Source of the DNA: Caenorhabditis remanei
Lineage: Eukaryota; Nematoda; Chromadorea; Rhabditida; Rhabditidae
Assembly (NCBI RefSeq): GCF_010183535.1
Contig: NC_071330.1
Location: 9,653,717-9,717,716, forward strand
Length of the DNA stretch: 64,000 nt
Reading direction: 5' to 3'
Part shown: piece after piece, positions 35,501 through 46,404 of the stretch
How the letters are laid out: each line of letters opens with the position of its first letter
How positions within the stretch are numbered: position 1 is the stretch's first letter
Program-made: the position numbers and the translations under genes
Notes under the pieces: generated by a model
Told to the model about the DNA's origin: nothing
Databases searched by the model: none
Seen by the model: only the letters and a program-made list of their open reading frames with translations

Positions 35501-38405
35501 GAATATGTATGATAATTTAAGCATTTTTACTCTATTTTTTCGAAAAATTTCAAATAAAATTTGGTAAAAACGGGTTCCCATTTTTTGAAATCAGGAAAAA
35601 TTTTGGCCCGGCCCGGCCCGGTCCGATTTTTGACAAGTCTGCTATTTTCGGAATAAGCACGTTTCTCTAGATTTTACGAATTCTTTTATTTTTGTCTAGA
35701 CGATTTCGTATTCTGTTCATTATAACTCTCCAAACAGTCATTTCTCTGAATACTCATAATTGATGACGTTGTGAAAATCGTTTCCGAGAAATCAAATTTA
35801 TGTAAATATCAGTTTCATTGAAACATTTTGATGATGATAATTTGAAATAAAACAAGAGAAGGAAAGGAAATGAAGAAGAAGAAGAAGAAGTGTCATTTCT
35901 CTCAAGGGAACAGTTGGTGTGATGGCTCCTTCGCATCTTCTTTTCCTTCAGATAACCCCTCATCCGACAACGATGACTCAATTTTGATATGATCGATTCA
36001 TTTCACGTTTTTCTCTCTTGTTTTTCTTGTGGCTTTTTCGGATAGAAAACAATAATTTTTCTGTTTTCTTCTTGAGACACGTGCCCCTGGTTCCATAACT
36101 CGATCCAGGAATTTTCGGAACCAGTGTATTCTGATGTAGGTAACCTGTATGACTATCATTTATCACTAGCAAAAGCTAGCATTTTAAAGATAAAAACTCG
36201 GATCAGTACTGTAGAAAATCGTCAAACATCTCTATTCTGTTCTTTTTTCGAAAAACTTACTAGTTAGAAAAAGAATAGTTAGAAAACATTTTGCTTTTCT
36301 TATCAACAATAAACAACGAAATGACGTATTCTTGTGTTCACTTCAAAATGAATTCGAAAGAAACTTCCTTTCGGATCGAAAGACAGACGCATTTCCTGTT
36401 TCTCTCTTTTTTGACGTCTTTTTCCCTTTTCTTCTTGGAGGATCTTCTGTAGAAGAAGAAAAAGGTTCGAAAAAAGAGAGAAATAAAAACAAAACGTTTC
36501 AAGATGAAGGGCGGAGTCTTCTTTTCATTTCTATGCTCCTCGAATAATTCATTGCTCCACCACGCAACACCCATTCATTGGCCACAAAATCCATTGCTCC
36601 CGGATTTTTTTTTGGTTTTGGTTGGTTGTGGTTGGTTTCAATTGATGTTTGTCACGAACACAATTCTGCACGATTTCTTTTTCTATTCCAAGAAAAAGCA
36701 AGATGCTGGATAGCTACGAGTTCTTTCTTGGATGTAGACTAGCAGTCAACCAAAAACTGAAACTGAAGTTGGAACTTTAAATGAACTGTCCTTGGTAAGA
36801 AATAGTTTGAGAATCAATCTGACAGTTCAGTGAGGACTTGATTTATCATTTTCTGTGATCTGAATCCATCAATGATATCTGAGAATCCGCTGCCTCCACT
36901 GCTTTTAAACACTTTTCTTTGAAGTTGTTCATTCAATGAATAGTCGGAGGAGTGAATGCAAAACGACCAGTTAAAAAGAGTAAAAGGCGGCATTGGACTA
37001 TGAAAAAAGAGAAAACGAGAACTAATCCGGACAAGAAGAAATTGTTTCTCTTTCGGTTTTTCCAACCAATTTCTTTCTTCTTCCTTTCCTTCCCGTCCTT
37101 TCTCATTTTTCGGTTTCATCTTCTTCTTCGTCGTCGTAGCCTTCTTCTTTTCTCCCCGCTTCCGAATACATTTCAATTCAATTCTTTCTTCGTCCATTCC
37201 CCGTCTCATCGCTTGCTTTTCTTCCATCTTTTACTATGGAGCAGTAGAATTGTTTAGTCTTACGCTTTCTGACATTTTACAATGTCTTTTCCTTTTTTGC
37301 TTCATTGATGAGTTTCTTTCTTGTTTTTGAAGAAGGTCTTAATGAGGTACGGTAGTTGTTTAGAGTTCATCAGTTCTCTTCTTCTTCTTCGTCTCCTTTT
37401 TTGAATTGTTCCAGACTCTCTCCTTTGGAATATCCAAATGATCCCCAAGCTTTATAAACGCTTGTTTGGAATAGAGTAAATAAGAGAATAAGACGCTCTA
37501 ATTTAATGACTAACTATTCCCAGCGCTGTCCTGAACTATTCTGTCAAACATTCATGTCTTGTCTTTTATAAACTGAAATACCTGAACCCTCAAATCGTCT
37601 GCCACGAAGTATACTGAATCCTCTTGCATATTCGAACCCCATGTGAAAACTATTTCTGTTAATGAATAGATTGCAAATAATTTGAAAAAGAACAGACACT
37701 TATTAATCTGGGTTTAAAGACGTCGACTTCAGTGCTAGGTTCGATTCAGCATTCAAATCTTATGAGTCTTGTTTCCGAACTGTCATTTGTGCACAGATCA
37801 TTCTCGATTTAGATTTTAAGATCCCAACTCTCATCTTGCACGACAGTGTACCCTCTTGTATCTCCAATCCATTTTCCATTTTTTCTTTCATTTTTTCCCG
37901 TCTTTTTCCTCAATTACCTTCCATCTCCTCTTGCTCAGTACAACATTTTTCTGCACTTTTGCACATTTTTTCACGCGGAATTGCACACAGAAAAAGGACA
38001 GATTTGTTCTTCTATGACCTAAAAGATATTCAGAAGAATTCGCCAAAATATACTGCTTCTCTTTTCCATATTTTCCATCTTTTTCTTCTACCAAAACCTT
38101 CAATTACCTTGTTGTTTTCATTCCCTTTTTTCTCTCAAATCATGCCAATTTTCAATGCAAATGTCACTTGGTTTCACGTTAGTACACACACCCAAATTGA
38201 GCCAATTATGCTGCCGTTTTGCTCTTTTTCTCCAACTTTTTACTCTAGTTTTTTCTTATTTTTTGGTGGCAGCTTACTCGTTTTTTTCCAATACAATCCA
38301 AGTTTCAGACGTCAAAAGTGCCAATAAGAATGAAAATAATATAGATCGAATCTTTAAGTGAAGAGAAGAGTTTCTGTTATTTGTGAACAAAAGTGAAATT
38401 AGGAG
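32563..38405. other. 5.8 kb gene-free interval
   Basis: No supportable exon or RNA gene is seen. It holds the hAT-like MITE at 35337-35641 and long alternating purine/pyrimidine tracts (for example 35850-35890 and 36430-36500) that yield Lys/Glu or Ser/Phe low-complexity open frames. The distal end must contain the promoter of the arrestin-domain gene at 38406. Confidence 0.45.
35337..35641. mobile_element. hAT-like MITE with GC-rich (GGCCC)n core
   Basis: 305 bp bounded by perfect terminal inverted repeats CAGACTTGTC / GACAAGTCTG. Directly outside each end is the same 8 bp, CTATTTTC (35329-35336 and 35642-35649). An 8 bp target-site duplication plus CAG...CTG ends is the hallmark of hAT-superfamily insertions. 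Inside, GGCCCGGCCCGG blocks and the repeated phrase AAATCAGGAAAAAT occur three times. No open frame for a transposase exists, so this is a non-autonomous copy. Confidence 0.85.
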
Positions 38406-41400
38406 ATGGTTCAGTTAGATCGATTCGAAATTGTCTTCAACAATCCAGAAGAAGCTTATTTTGCTGGACAAGAAATTTCTGGAAAAGTGAGATTTTTTTT
38501 AGATTGAGAATAACTTTATAAAGCCATTTTTCAGGTAATAATCGAAAACAAAGAGCCAAAAAAAGTGAATGAAATTCTGTTGGAACTGAAAGGAAGAGCA
38601 AGAACTTATTGGACAAAACATTCAGGTTAGCTTAAAATATTTCATTAAATAGAGGGTGACACACTCTCAAAGATTTGAAATCTCGGTCAAAATGGTTGAA
38701 GCCGACAGCCTTCCAAACTGTATGTACACAACCCAAAGTCATTTCAGGAAAATCTCGTAAACATTGCTCCCATTCGGAACCATATTTTCTTGAACAATTC
38801 AACACAGGCTACACTCATAAATTCACAATTGTGAAAGATGGAAAAGAGAAAGAAAGAGTTCTTCCAGCTGGAATTCATCAGGTTTAAAAAAAATTTATTT
38901 TACTAAAATTAAATTCAAACAATTCAGGTTCCATTTTCATATACACTTCCAAAATCACTGCCATCATCATTCGAAGGAGAATTCGGGCATATTCGATACA
39001 CATGTAAAGCTATTTGTGAAAGACCCTGGGATTTTGATATTGTCAGTCGAAAAGCATTTACTGTTGTTGGAATTGAAGATATAAACTCGGATCCGAAGGT
39101 TGGAACACTTTGACTTTCAAAAAAACAGAAAAAAACAACAAATTTCAGCTAAATGAGCCAATAACATGCATTGAATCAAATCATGCCGTCACATTCTGTT
39201 GTCGTTCAACGGGCAGTGTAACAGGAGAAATTCGCATACCGAAGTGTGGATTCACTCCTGGAGAAAAGATTGATGTCAGCTATAAGTGAGTTCTTCTTTC
39301 GGTTTATGTTTTTATTTATTGAAAGGAGGGATCTCTTATACATCTAGTACTATATACAAAAAATAATAAACAGGAAAAAAACATATTTTAGGGGAATTGA
39401 AGCTACGATAAAAACTGTATTATAACGGTCTGCCGTTATAATTTCCTATTGCTTTCAGAAAAATTTTGTTGTTTAAGACACAAATCAAAGTTAAATGGAA
39501 AAACTTTTTTGGAGTTATATTTGTTGATCTAGAAGTTATTAGTCTCGTACACATATATCCAGAGCGTTAAAATAGGATGTATACTAGACTCCGAACTTTT
39601 TAAAATTCGACGAACTAATGACTTTTGACTAGACTCGATCTATTATGCTTCTTCTTTGAAATTGATATCAATCAATCATCACTTTCAGAGTAATCAATCT
39701 GAGCTCTAAAACCAGGAACACGGCTCTCCGATTCGTACAACAGACCACATACAAAGCAAAAACATTTGCTGGTCACGAGCACATCAAAACTGTTGTTCGA
39801 GTCATTTCAAAAATAGATAAAGGAGAAGTTCCTGGAGGGACAACAACTGAGTGGCAAGAAGAATCAATTATTATTCCATCACTACCTCCGAAATTGGGAA
39901 AATGTAAAATACTTTCAGTGAATTATGCAGTGGAATTAGAAGTGAGTGTGGAATAGAAAACAACAAAACACTGATACTTTCATTCAGGTTGAGCAAACTC
40001 TCACAGTTCCATGCTCTATTGTTATTGGATCGATTCCACAACTTGCTCAATTGCTCATACATTCAAAACAGTCTGTTCAAAGTTCTGGCAATGGTTCAAT
40101 TCCGAAAAGTTCAATCAAGGATAGTCCGCCGAAATGGGACAGTGAAAGTTGTGTGCAGGTTAGTTCATCACATTCGGTTCTCAGGGTTTCCATATACCGT
40201 AAAAACTGTATTAGAGCGACACCTTTAATAGAACGACACCTCTAATAGAACGACAGCAAGATTAAGCTTCGAAAAATAGAGCGACAGCCTCTAGTAGAAC
40301 GACAGCCTCTAATAGACCGACACCCTGTTTTTGGGTATTTTCGTTGTTTTTTCATTAAATTTTCATGTTTTTTTCTTCTGATTTCACTTTTATTCGCATA
40401 AATCGAACCTGACTGACTTTTAGAACTTCGTTCGAAAAATAAAACGAAGCCTCTAGTGGAACGACAGCCTCTACTCACATAATTTTGCGCAGCAGATGGG
40501 CAGCTAGTGCGCCAGTTGCCCAGTGGTTTGGGCGACCGCGCCGGTTTTGGGCAATCTGCGCATGGGCAGGTGATGGGCAGCTACTGGGCAGGTGATGGGC
40601 AGCTACTGGGCAGCCGATGCGCGAGCGAGCTCGACACTAGCGCATGGTGTGGTCGGGCGAAGATGCGCAGGACATGCGCGGAGATGGGCAGCTTGTGGGC
40701 GGAGATGGGCAGCTTCCGCGCGGAGATGGGCAGCTTGTGCGCGGAGATGGGAATCCACGTGGATGGAACGAACCGCCCGTTCAATTATTCCGCATTATTC
40801 AAGTTTTAAAGGTTTTTTTCCGCATTTTTTCAATTATTGATAATAAGTTTTGCGTTTCATTGTGATAGTACTCCACAGTACCCATTTTTGTTGCTTTGAA
40901 ATTCGCATTATTCGCCGGTGGATTAAAGTCTGCACTGTACGATCTACGTCAAATTTCTTTAATGAACTTTTCCTTTGCAGATATGAGCTTTCGAGAGCAG
41001 ATTATGTCCCCACGCCAGACGGCTCCTCAGGAGCATTCAAAAGGAGAAACGTGAGTTGCAGTTTTCATTATTCCTTATCATACATTACCAACAACTTTTT
41101 TCCAGCGAAACGGTAAAAGGACGGCTCTCCGCATGGAATCCAACACCTAGAAACTCTAAGCATACAATGCGCTCAAGACGGTCGACAACCTCCAAAACCA
41201 CTGTTAATTTCATATTTCTTTAATTAATTTTTTGATGTTTTCCTTTCTCATTTGCCCCAATAAACTTTTTTTGAGAAAATCAATAATTATGGGCAGGTGA
41301 TGGGCAGCTACTGGGCAGGTGATGGGCAGCTACTGGGCAGGCAATGCGCGGCGATGGGCAGCCGATGCGCGAAGTTGGGCAGCTGTGACGCGAGATCTGG

Positions 41401-42054
41401 CATGAGTTGGGGCAGGCGGCGCTAGGAATGGGCAGCTACTGGGCAGGCAATGCGCGGGGATCGGGCGAACTGCGCCTCAAATGGGCGGGTTGCCGCCGCC
41501 ACTCCGCAGCGCTGCCCAAATGTCCCGCAAACTGCCCAATGATAGCGCAGTTCGCCCATCAATTACGTGAGTAATATAACGACAACAAAAACCTGTTCGA
41601 AAAATAGAGCGACATGTCGCTCTAATACAGTTTTTACGGTAATATCAAATCGAATTTAAGTTGATTGTAGATTTACAGTCATTCTGTTAAATACTTTAGT
41701 GATAAAACTCTTTTTTATCAGACTTTCCAGGATACATGTAATTTCCAAATCACGTTAATCTATTGCAGGTGACGATAACAGACGAAAGTGGTCAGTTAGT
41801 CGAAGAACTTGGAAACGAAATGGAAGCTCTTCTGTCAGCTCGAAAACGTGTTCGAATGCCCTCTTCAATTCTCAGCGAGTTGTATCCAACAATGCCAAGC
41901 CCGTATTATAAGTGAGACTTTCCTCAACTTTCTCTGCTTATTCCCTATTTTCAGAGAATCGTTTTTTGGTCCGAGTGACATATCAGAAGAGAAAGAGCAA
42001 GCACAGTTTGGAGAAACTTCTTTCGCACCGAAATATCCTTTCTATACCGATTGA
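38406..42054 (+). CDS. Arrestin-domain (alpha-arrestin) protein
   Basis: Alpha-arrestins link membrane cargo to ubiquitin ligases and endocytosis. Exons are 38406-38486, 38535-38625, 38748-38881, 38928-39098, 39149-39285, 39689-39941, 39988-40158, 41769-41911 and 41955-42054; 426 residues. The N-terminal arrestin fold starts at once (FEIVFNNPEEAYFAGQEISG), with the family phrases LPSSFEGEFGHIRYTCKA and IPKCGFTPGEKIDVSYKV in the C-domain. C. elegans has a large arrd family; I cannot name the member. No PPxY ubiquitin-ligase motif is evident. Intron 5 (403 bp) and especially intron 7 (1610 bp) are long, the latter because of a nested transposon insertion. Confidence 0.9.
40472..41573. mobile_element. 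Nested GC-rich element carrying a gene-like insert
   Basis: Inverted ends TACTCACATAATT (40472-40484) and AATTACGTGAGTA (41561-41573) differ at one base. On each inner side lies a GC-rich array of GGGCAGCTACTGGGCAGGTGAT / GCGCGGAGATGG type units (about 40490-40760 and 41290-41570), unlike the AT-rich surroundings. Between them, 40770-41290 is ordinary AT-rich DNA with splice signals and a poly(A) signal, described separately as a captured gene tail. Confidence 0.7.
40981..41150 (+). pseudogene. Captured 3'-terminal exons of an unknown gene inside a transposon
   Basis: TTTGCAG at the end of 40980 is followed by an exon 40981-41050, a GTGAGT donor, a TTCCAG acceptor and a last exon 41106-41150 ending in TAG. 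AATAAA follows near 41261. The joined frame encodes a 37-residue basic tail (YELSRADYVPTPDG... ending RMESNT). The splice phases agree, and no upstream exon is evident within the element. This looks like the end of a host gene carried by the element. The parent gene is not recognised. Alternatively it is a small gene native to the element family. Confidence 0.45.
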
Positions 42055-42563
42055 TTATCATTTTTCTTCTTTTTCCATATTTTATCATTCTATCGAGTTA
42101 TTTTCGAGACATTTTAATAAATTACTTGCTTTAGCTTATTCAGTTGTGAAGATTTAGAATCGATTTCTGGATATCAATTTCGAAAGACTTGAGAAGTTCA
42201 GATTTCAGAGTTTGAACATAATTCAGTAATCACATGTTTTCAATAATTATAATATACTAATGTTCAATTCTCAACAAAGAAATTAATAGAATCCAACTCT
42301 AGAAAGTGCATCTAGATAATTTAAAAGTGTTTCGTTTTATGCGTGTTCCAATCCAGTAATGAGAACCATAATTCCACGTTCACATAAAAAAAGAAGCCAC
42401 GTGTTCAAAACAACTGATCAGTTGACGATCAAATGTTGATTATTTCAAATCGAATACGTTCTAAACATCAGTCAAATAGGATTCATTTCTATTAAAAGAG
42501 GTAGTAACCACATCAAGATTTCCGAAAACAAAGTGTTCCCATTTTAGAACGAAAACAGAAAAT
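42055..42563. other. Intergenic gap between arrestin-domain and kinase genes
   Basis: About 510 bp of AT-rich DNA containing the arrestin gene's 3' UTR (AATAAA at 42116-42121) and presumably the kinase promoter. No other feature is seen. Confidence 0.5.
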
Positions 42564-44541
42564 ATGGGATCGAGAGATAACGGATCCAGAGAACTCTTCA
42601 CGCAGTCTCTTTACGCCCAATCGGTGCCAGTTGGAGCAAAGTAAAAGACAAGTTTTAGGTGCCAAACCCGATGAACGCTTTTTCAGAAAGGAAAAGGAAA
42701 AAGACAAAGATATGAGCATGGCGCCAAAAAGTATGCCTGCAACACCGACTCCTACAAGTACTTCAATGTCAAGAAATCCATCTTCATCGCCTGCAACTAC
42801 ACCATCAAAAGGAGAGATGCCGAGAAATGATAAATCTTGTGATAGAAGAGATGATAGAAAAGAAAAAGAAGAGAAAACAATGGGTGACAGAGGACGTGAA
42901 AGGGAGAGACAACAAGAAGTAAAACCGTCTTCATCTCTGAGTTACTTAATCATTTACAGACAACTCAACAACCTACCGAAAACAGTCTTCTTGGAAAGGC
43001 TCCACCAGACGCCGAAAAGAAAAAAAAGAAAAAGAAAGGGCGTGGTCGCATCACGTCAGCAGGGTCGTGTTCAGTCGCTGATGACAAAACTGTCAACGCT
43101 ACCGAACGGGACGATTTTCCAGTTTTAGAGAAGAAGCTCCGTGAATTCAACTTTTACCACGGATTCCTCCCACGTGAAGATCTTCAATCCACGTTGCAAA
43201 ACCCAGGAGATTATTTGCTTCGAGTTTCGGAAGTGGTTGAGGGGGAGACTAAAGTTAATCGTGAAGTGATTTTGTCGTTGATCCCTATTCTTGTTGAAGG
43301 GAAAGATGAAGATGATAAAAAGAAAGTGAGGCATTAAACTGGAATCTTAACTCCCGTATTTCTCTTATTTTCAGTGTCGAAATGTATGTATCAAACGTGT
43401 TCAACAAAGCAACAAGTTCTTCTGTGAAATGACGAGACTCTTCGATTCCATTTCGGATCTTATCAATTACTACACAAAGAACACTGGAACTTGTTCAGCG
43501 GGAACATTTCAGCTGAAAACTCCCATTCTCCAACAACCATGGGAATTCATGCATTCAGATGTAACTGTTGGTGATAAACTCGGAGAAGGAGCATTTGGGA
43601 AAGTATGTCAGGGTACATTGAAGCTCAAAGACGGAAGTACTGTAGAAGTGGCAATCAAAATGACAAAAGTTTCTGCGTTTCTCAGTAAAATAAAGATTAA
43701 AGAAATGATGAATGAAGCAAGATTCATTCGCAACTTCAATAACAAAAATGTTGTTCGTTTGTACGGAGTTGCTCATGATGAGCAGCCACTCTACATCCTT
43801 TTGGAACTCGTCAAAGGAGGATCCTTGCTCGATCATTTGAAGGCTGCAAAGACAAATGGAACCATTGTGACGGTTGCAGAAAGAATCAAATTTTGTATTG
43901 GAGCAGGAAAAGGAATTGAATACTTGCATCGTAATAATTGTATTCATAGGTTTGTTTCAGAATTATGTTCGGATCTTTCAAACAACCTCTACAACTTTAA
44001 GAGATATCGCCGCTCGTAATTGTCTCCTTCACGACAAAGAAGTCAAGATCACAGATTTTGGACTCTCTCGCACTGGACCATCTTACAAAATGAAGACAAG
44101 TTGTAAGCTGCCCGTCAAATGGCTAGCACCGGAGACTTTGAGCACTTTCACATTTTCCTACGCAACGGATGTTTACAGGTAGTTAAGAGCTGGTTCTTCT
44201 ATTCAAATTTCCTCTGTTTCAGTTGGGGAATCACTTGCAACGAAGTGTTCGCTGATGGTGCTGAACCATTTGAAGGAGTATCAAATGCCGTTGTCAAGGC
44301 TGATACCATGGCGTTGAAGTTCCTTCCGATGCATCCAAATTGTCCTGAAGCAATCAGAAAATACATGGGCAATTTTATTTTTGTCGACGGAGGTCGTCGT
44401 GCAACGATGTCGATGGCACTTGTTGAATTTGATAGACTTACATTGATGTGTGAAAATGGTGGAATGGATGGGGGCGGAGCAAAACAGAAAATACTAAAAG
44501 TGTTCAAGAAGAAACATGAGAAACAATCGAAAGGAGATTAG
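42564..44541 (+). CDS. Non-receptor SH2 tyrosine kinase, Fer/Fes-like nematode type
   Basis: Cytoplasmic protein tyrosine kinase. Exons are 42564-42640, 42687-42918, 42960-43325, 43375-43949, 44002-44178 and 44223-44541; 581 residues. The first ~190 residues are Ser/Pro/Lys-rich with a poly-Lys block and GRGR. An SH2 domain follows ([19 protein letters not shown], with the phosphotyrosine-binding Arg kept), then a complete kinase domain: glycine loop GEGAFGKV, catalytic VAIKM, alpha-C Glu in NEARFI, catalytic loop IHRDIAARN, DFGLS and APETLS. The order SH2-kinase without SH3 matches the expanded nematode Fer-like group, many of which are male-germline enriched. The exact orthologue is not recognised. 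All catalytic residues are present. Confidence 0.9.
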
Positions 44542-45599
44542 AGGTTAAAAGTTTTTATCTCGGATCCCTATGAATGTTTTCATAAATTTATTCTGACTTT
44601 ATGAATGAATACTTGTTTTTCGAATCAGTTTCCTAAATGTCTATCCTCTTTTTGTTATTATTATTAATATTTTTATCCATGATCCTCCAAGCACGGCCTC
44701 CTGCAGAGGCCCTCTCAAAGTACTGTGCGCAGTGCATTGAGAGGGCCTCCGCTAGAGGCCGTGTCCAAGTGCTTCATTTTTGGACACTGGGTAACAGATT
44801 ACTGTAGATACCGTAACCCAAAAAATGAAAAAGGATTCCAAACTGAAAGAGAGAAGCCCATACTGGGATAATACCAACTTTTTGAACTCTGTAGTACCGT
44901 TGTTTTCCTTGGGGCAAGATTTTTAATTGTCATACCTCTAAAGGGGGTACTGTAGCTACAGTAACCCAAATATCAAGTAAAAGGTTCAACCTAAAAGTGG
45001 TGGCCTCTAACTTTGGTAGTGACAACCTTGACACCTCAATACATTTCAGAAAAATATTTGAGCCAGTTACAAGAGAACAACATTAGTTACAGCGTTTCAG
45101 AAAATGCACGCATCGAAAATTTTTCCAGAAATTTCCCGAGAGAAGAATTCCCGAACTGCCCCTTGTCAAAATTTTCAGAATTGTAACAACTGAATAAAGT
45201 ATTTTTGGGGAGTTTTGTGGATGGGTAGAGTCCACCTTTAACCATAAATTAATGAATCATTTCCGATAGACCAAAACTCCTGATCTTCGAAAACTGTCTA
45301 CTTGTTTTCGTCGTGATTCTCCTCCGATAATCATAAACAGAAACTCAAAAAAGTCGTTATCATTCAATACTTTTAATCACCTGAGGTGTCCCATTCCTGC
45401 GTCTCTTCCGAGCACATACTTCTTTTTGTTTTACGTCAATTGTGACGGTCATACGGTTTTTGATGCTTGTTGTTATGGGTTTCTTCACGTTTTAGTCAAC
45501 GTCTTTTTCAATTTTCAGTCTATAAATAGATGTTTTCAAACATGAATGACCGTCAAATTTCCCAGATTTCACCTTTCACCCAACTATCATAATTTCAGA
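44542..45599. other. Intergenic region with palindromic repeat
   Basis: Contains the strong inverted repeat at 44689-44766 and, after it, degenerate copies of ACTGTAGATACCGTAACCC / ACTGTAGCTACAGTAACCC that look like old repeat debris. A CTGCGTCTC motif at 45397-45405 lies about 200 bp upstream of the next start codon and may be part of its promoter. No coding exon is supported. Confidence 0.45.
44689..44766. repeat. Long GC-rich inverted repeat (hairpin)
   Basis: GCACGGCCTC...AGAGGCCCTCTCAA and TTGAGAGGGCCTC...GAGGCCGTG pair over about 30 positions with a small internal mismatch and a 17-base loop. The sequence is far more GC-rich than its surroundings. This is typical of dispersed palindromic repeats in Caenorhabditis; a microRNA-like precursor is less likely because the stem has nearly no bulges and the context is repeat debris. 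Confidence 0.7.
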
Positions 45600-46250
45600 A
45601 TGAAGCAGTCTGTGGCTCTTCTCGTAGTTGTATTTTTTGTGTTTTGCAGTCTAGGAGAGACGAAAAAGCCAAAGTGAGTAGAGTTGTTCCCAGAATGAGT
45701 CTTATATATGAAATCTTTAGAGCTCAGAGAGTCATTTATGTCCAGAAGGTAGCAGCTGCCCCAAAACCTGTAAGTTTTCTCGCTCAAGCCTACAGTATTT
45801 ACAATCTCATTCTTGTGGTTCTAATGATACCACAGGAATCTCAAAATCAAATCTTATTATTCTACAAGCTGAGGCTGTATAAGAATATTCTTCTGGATTC
45901 AGCTCACCGAATACGAATTGTGCAAGCAAGAATGCAGAATCCAACGAGACGCACAATCAACCAAAGACCGTGTTGAGCAACTAAAACAGGAATTAGAAGA
46001 AGCAGAGCAGTTGCTTGCTGATCACAATAAAAATGTGGATGCTCCAGAAATTGCACCAGAAAGAGCTGAAGCTGCGGGGCAAGTCCCAACTGCCAGGAGA
46101 GGTAGATTTCAATTTGAAGATGCGTGCTAAACACTCTACAAATTTTCAGCTAGCCGTTTCGACCATCTCAAAATGGCTGCAAACAAAATTGTTGAGTCAA
46201 CAAGTGAACTCAAGAATGCTGTGACTGGAGGAGCAAGCGATAATGAATAA
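45600..46250 (+). CDS. Small secreted coiled-coil protein, unknown
   Basis: Exons are 45600-45673, 45721-45769, 45903-46101 and 46150-46250; 140 residues. The ATG comes one base after a TTTCAG acceptor, typical of SL trans-splicing. Residues 1-18 or so are a hydrophobic signal peptide (MKQSVALLVVVFFVFCSLG). The mature part has two close cysteines (CKQEC) and then a predicted coiled coil (heptads in RVEQLKQELEEAEQLLADHNKN), an Ala/Glu/Pro linker and a final helix. No enzyme motif is seen. It is probably a nematode-specific extracellular or vesicle protein. It ends tail to tail with taf-9. Immediately after the stop, a roughly 27 bp segment with poly(A)-signal-like sequence is tandemly duplicated (46268-46294, 46303-46328). 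Confidence 0.8.
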
Positions 46251-46404
46251 TTAATAAATAAATTGTTTTTTTTAATTCAATGCTGAAAATTCAATAAAAA
46301 GTTTTTAATTCAATGCTGAAAATTCAAAAAAAAAGATTGACATGTTTCCATAGAGATCAGTATGAATCGATGTTTGGATGTAACAATTAGAAACAAAAGA
46401 ATAT

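Larger units (their letters stand above)
40195..41641. mobile_element. Composite DNA element in intron 7 of the arrestin gene
   Basis: Perfect 27 bp terminal inverted repeats begin TACCGTAAAAACTGTATTAG (40195-40221 and 41615-41641), flanked on both sides by ATA. Subterminal repeats of the type TAGAACGACAGCCTC fill both ends. The centre is occupied by a second element (40472-41573). The host gene's splice sites stay intact, so the element is removed with the intron. A relative with the same TACCGTAAAAACTGTA end lies in taf-9 intron 2. Confidence 0.85.

Noticed and set aside
36814..37227. Minus-strand frame of 137 codons and its plus-strand shadow
   Set aside because: Lys/Glu-rich low complexity made from polypurine runs; both strands are equally open, as expected for such tracts.
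37735..37760. GGTTCGATTC resembling a tRNA T-loop / B-box
   Set aside because: No acceptor-stem pairing, no A-box and no cloverleaf around it.
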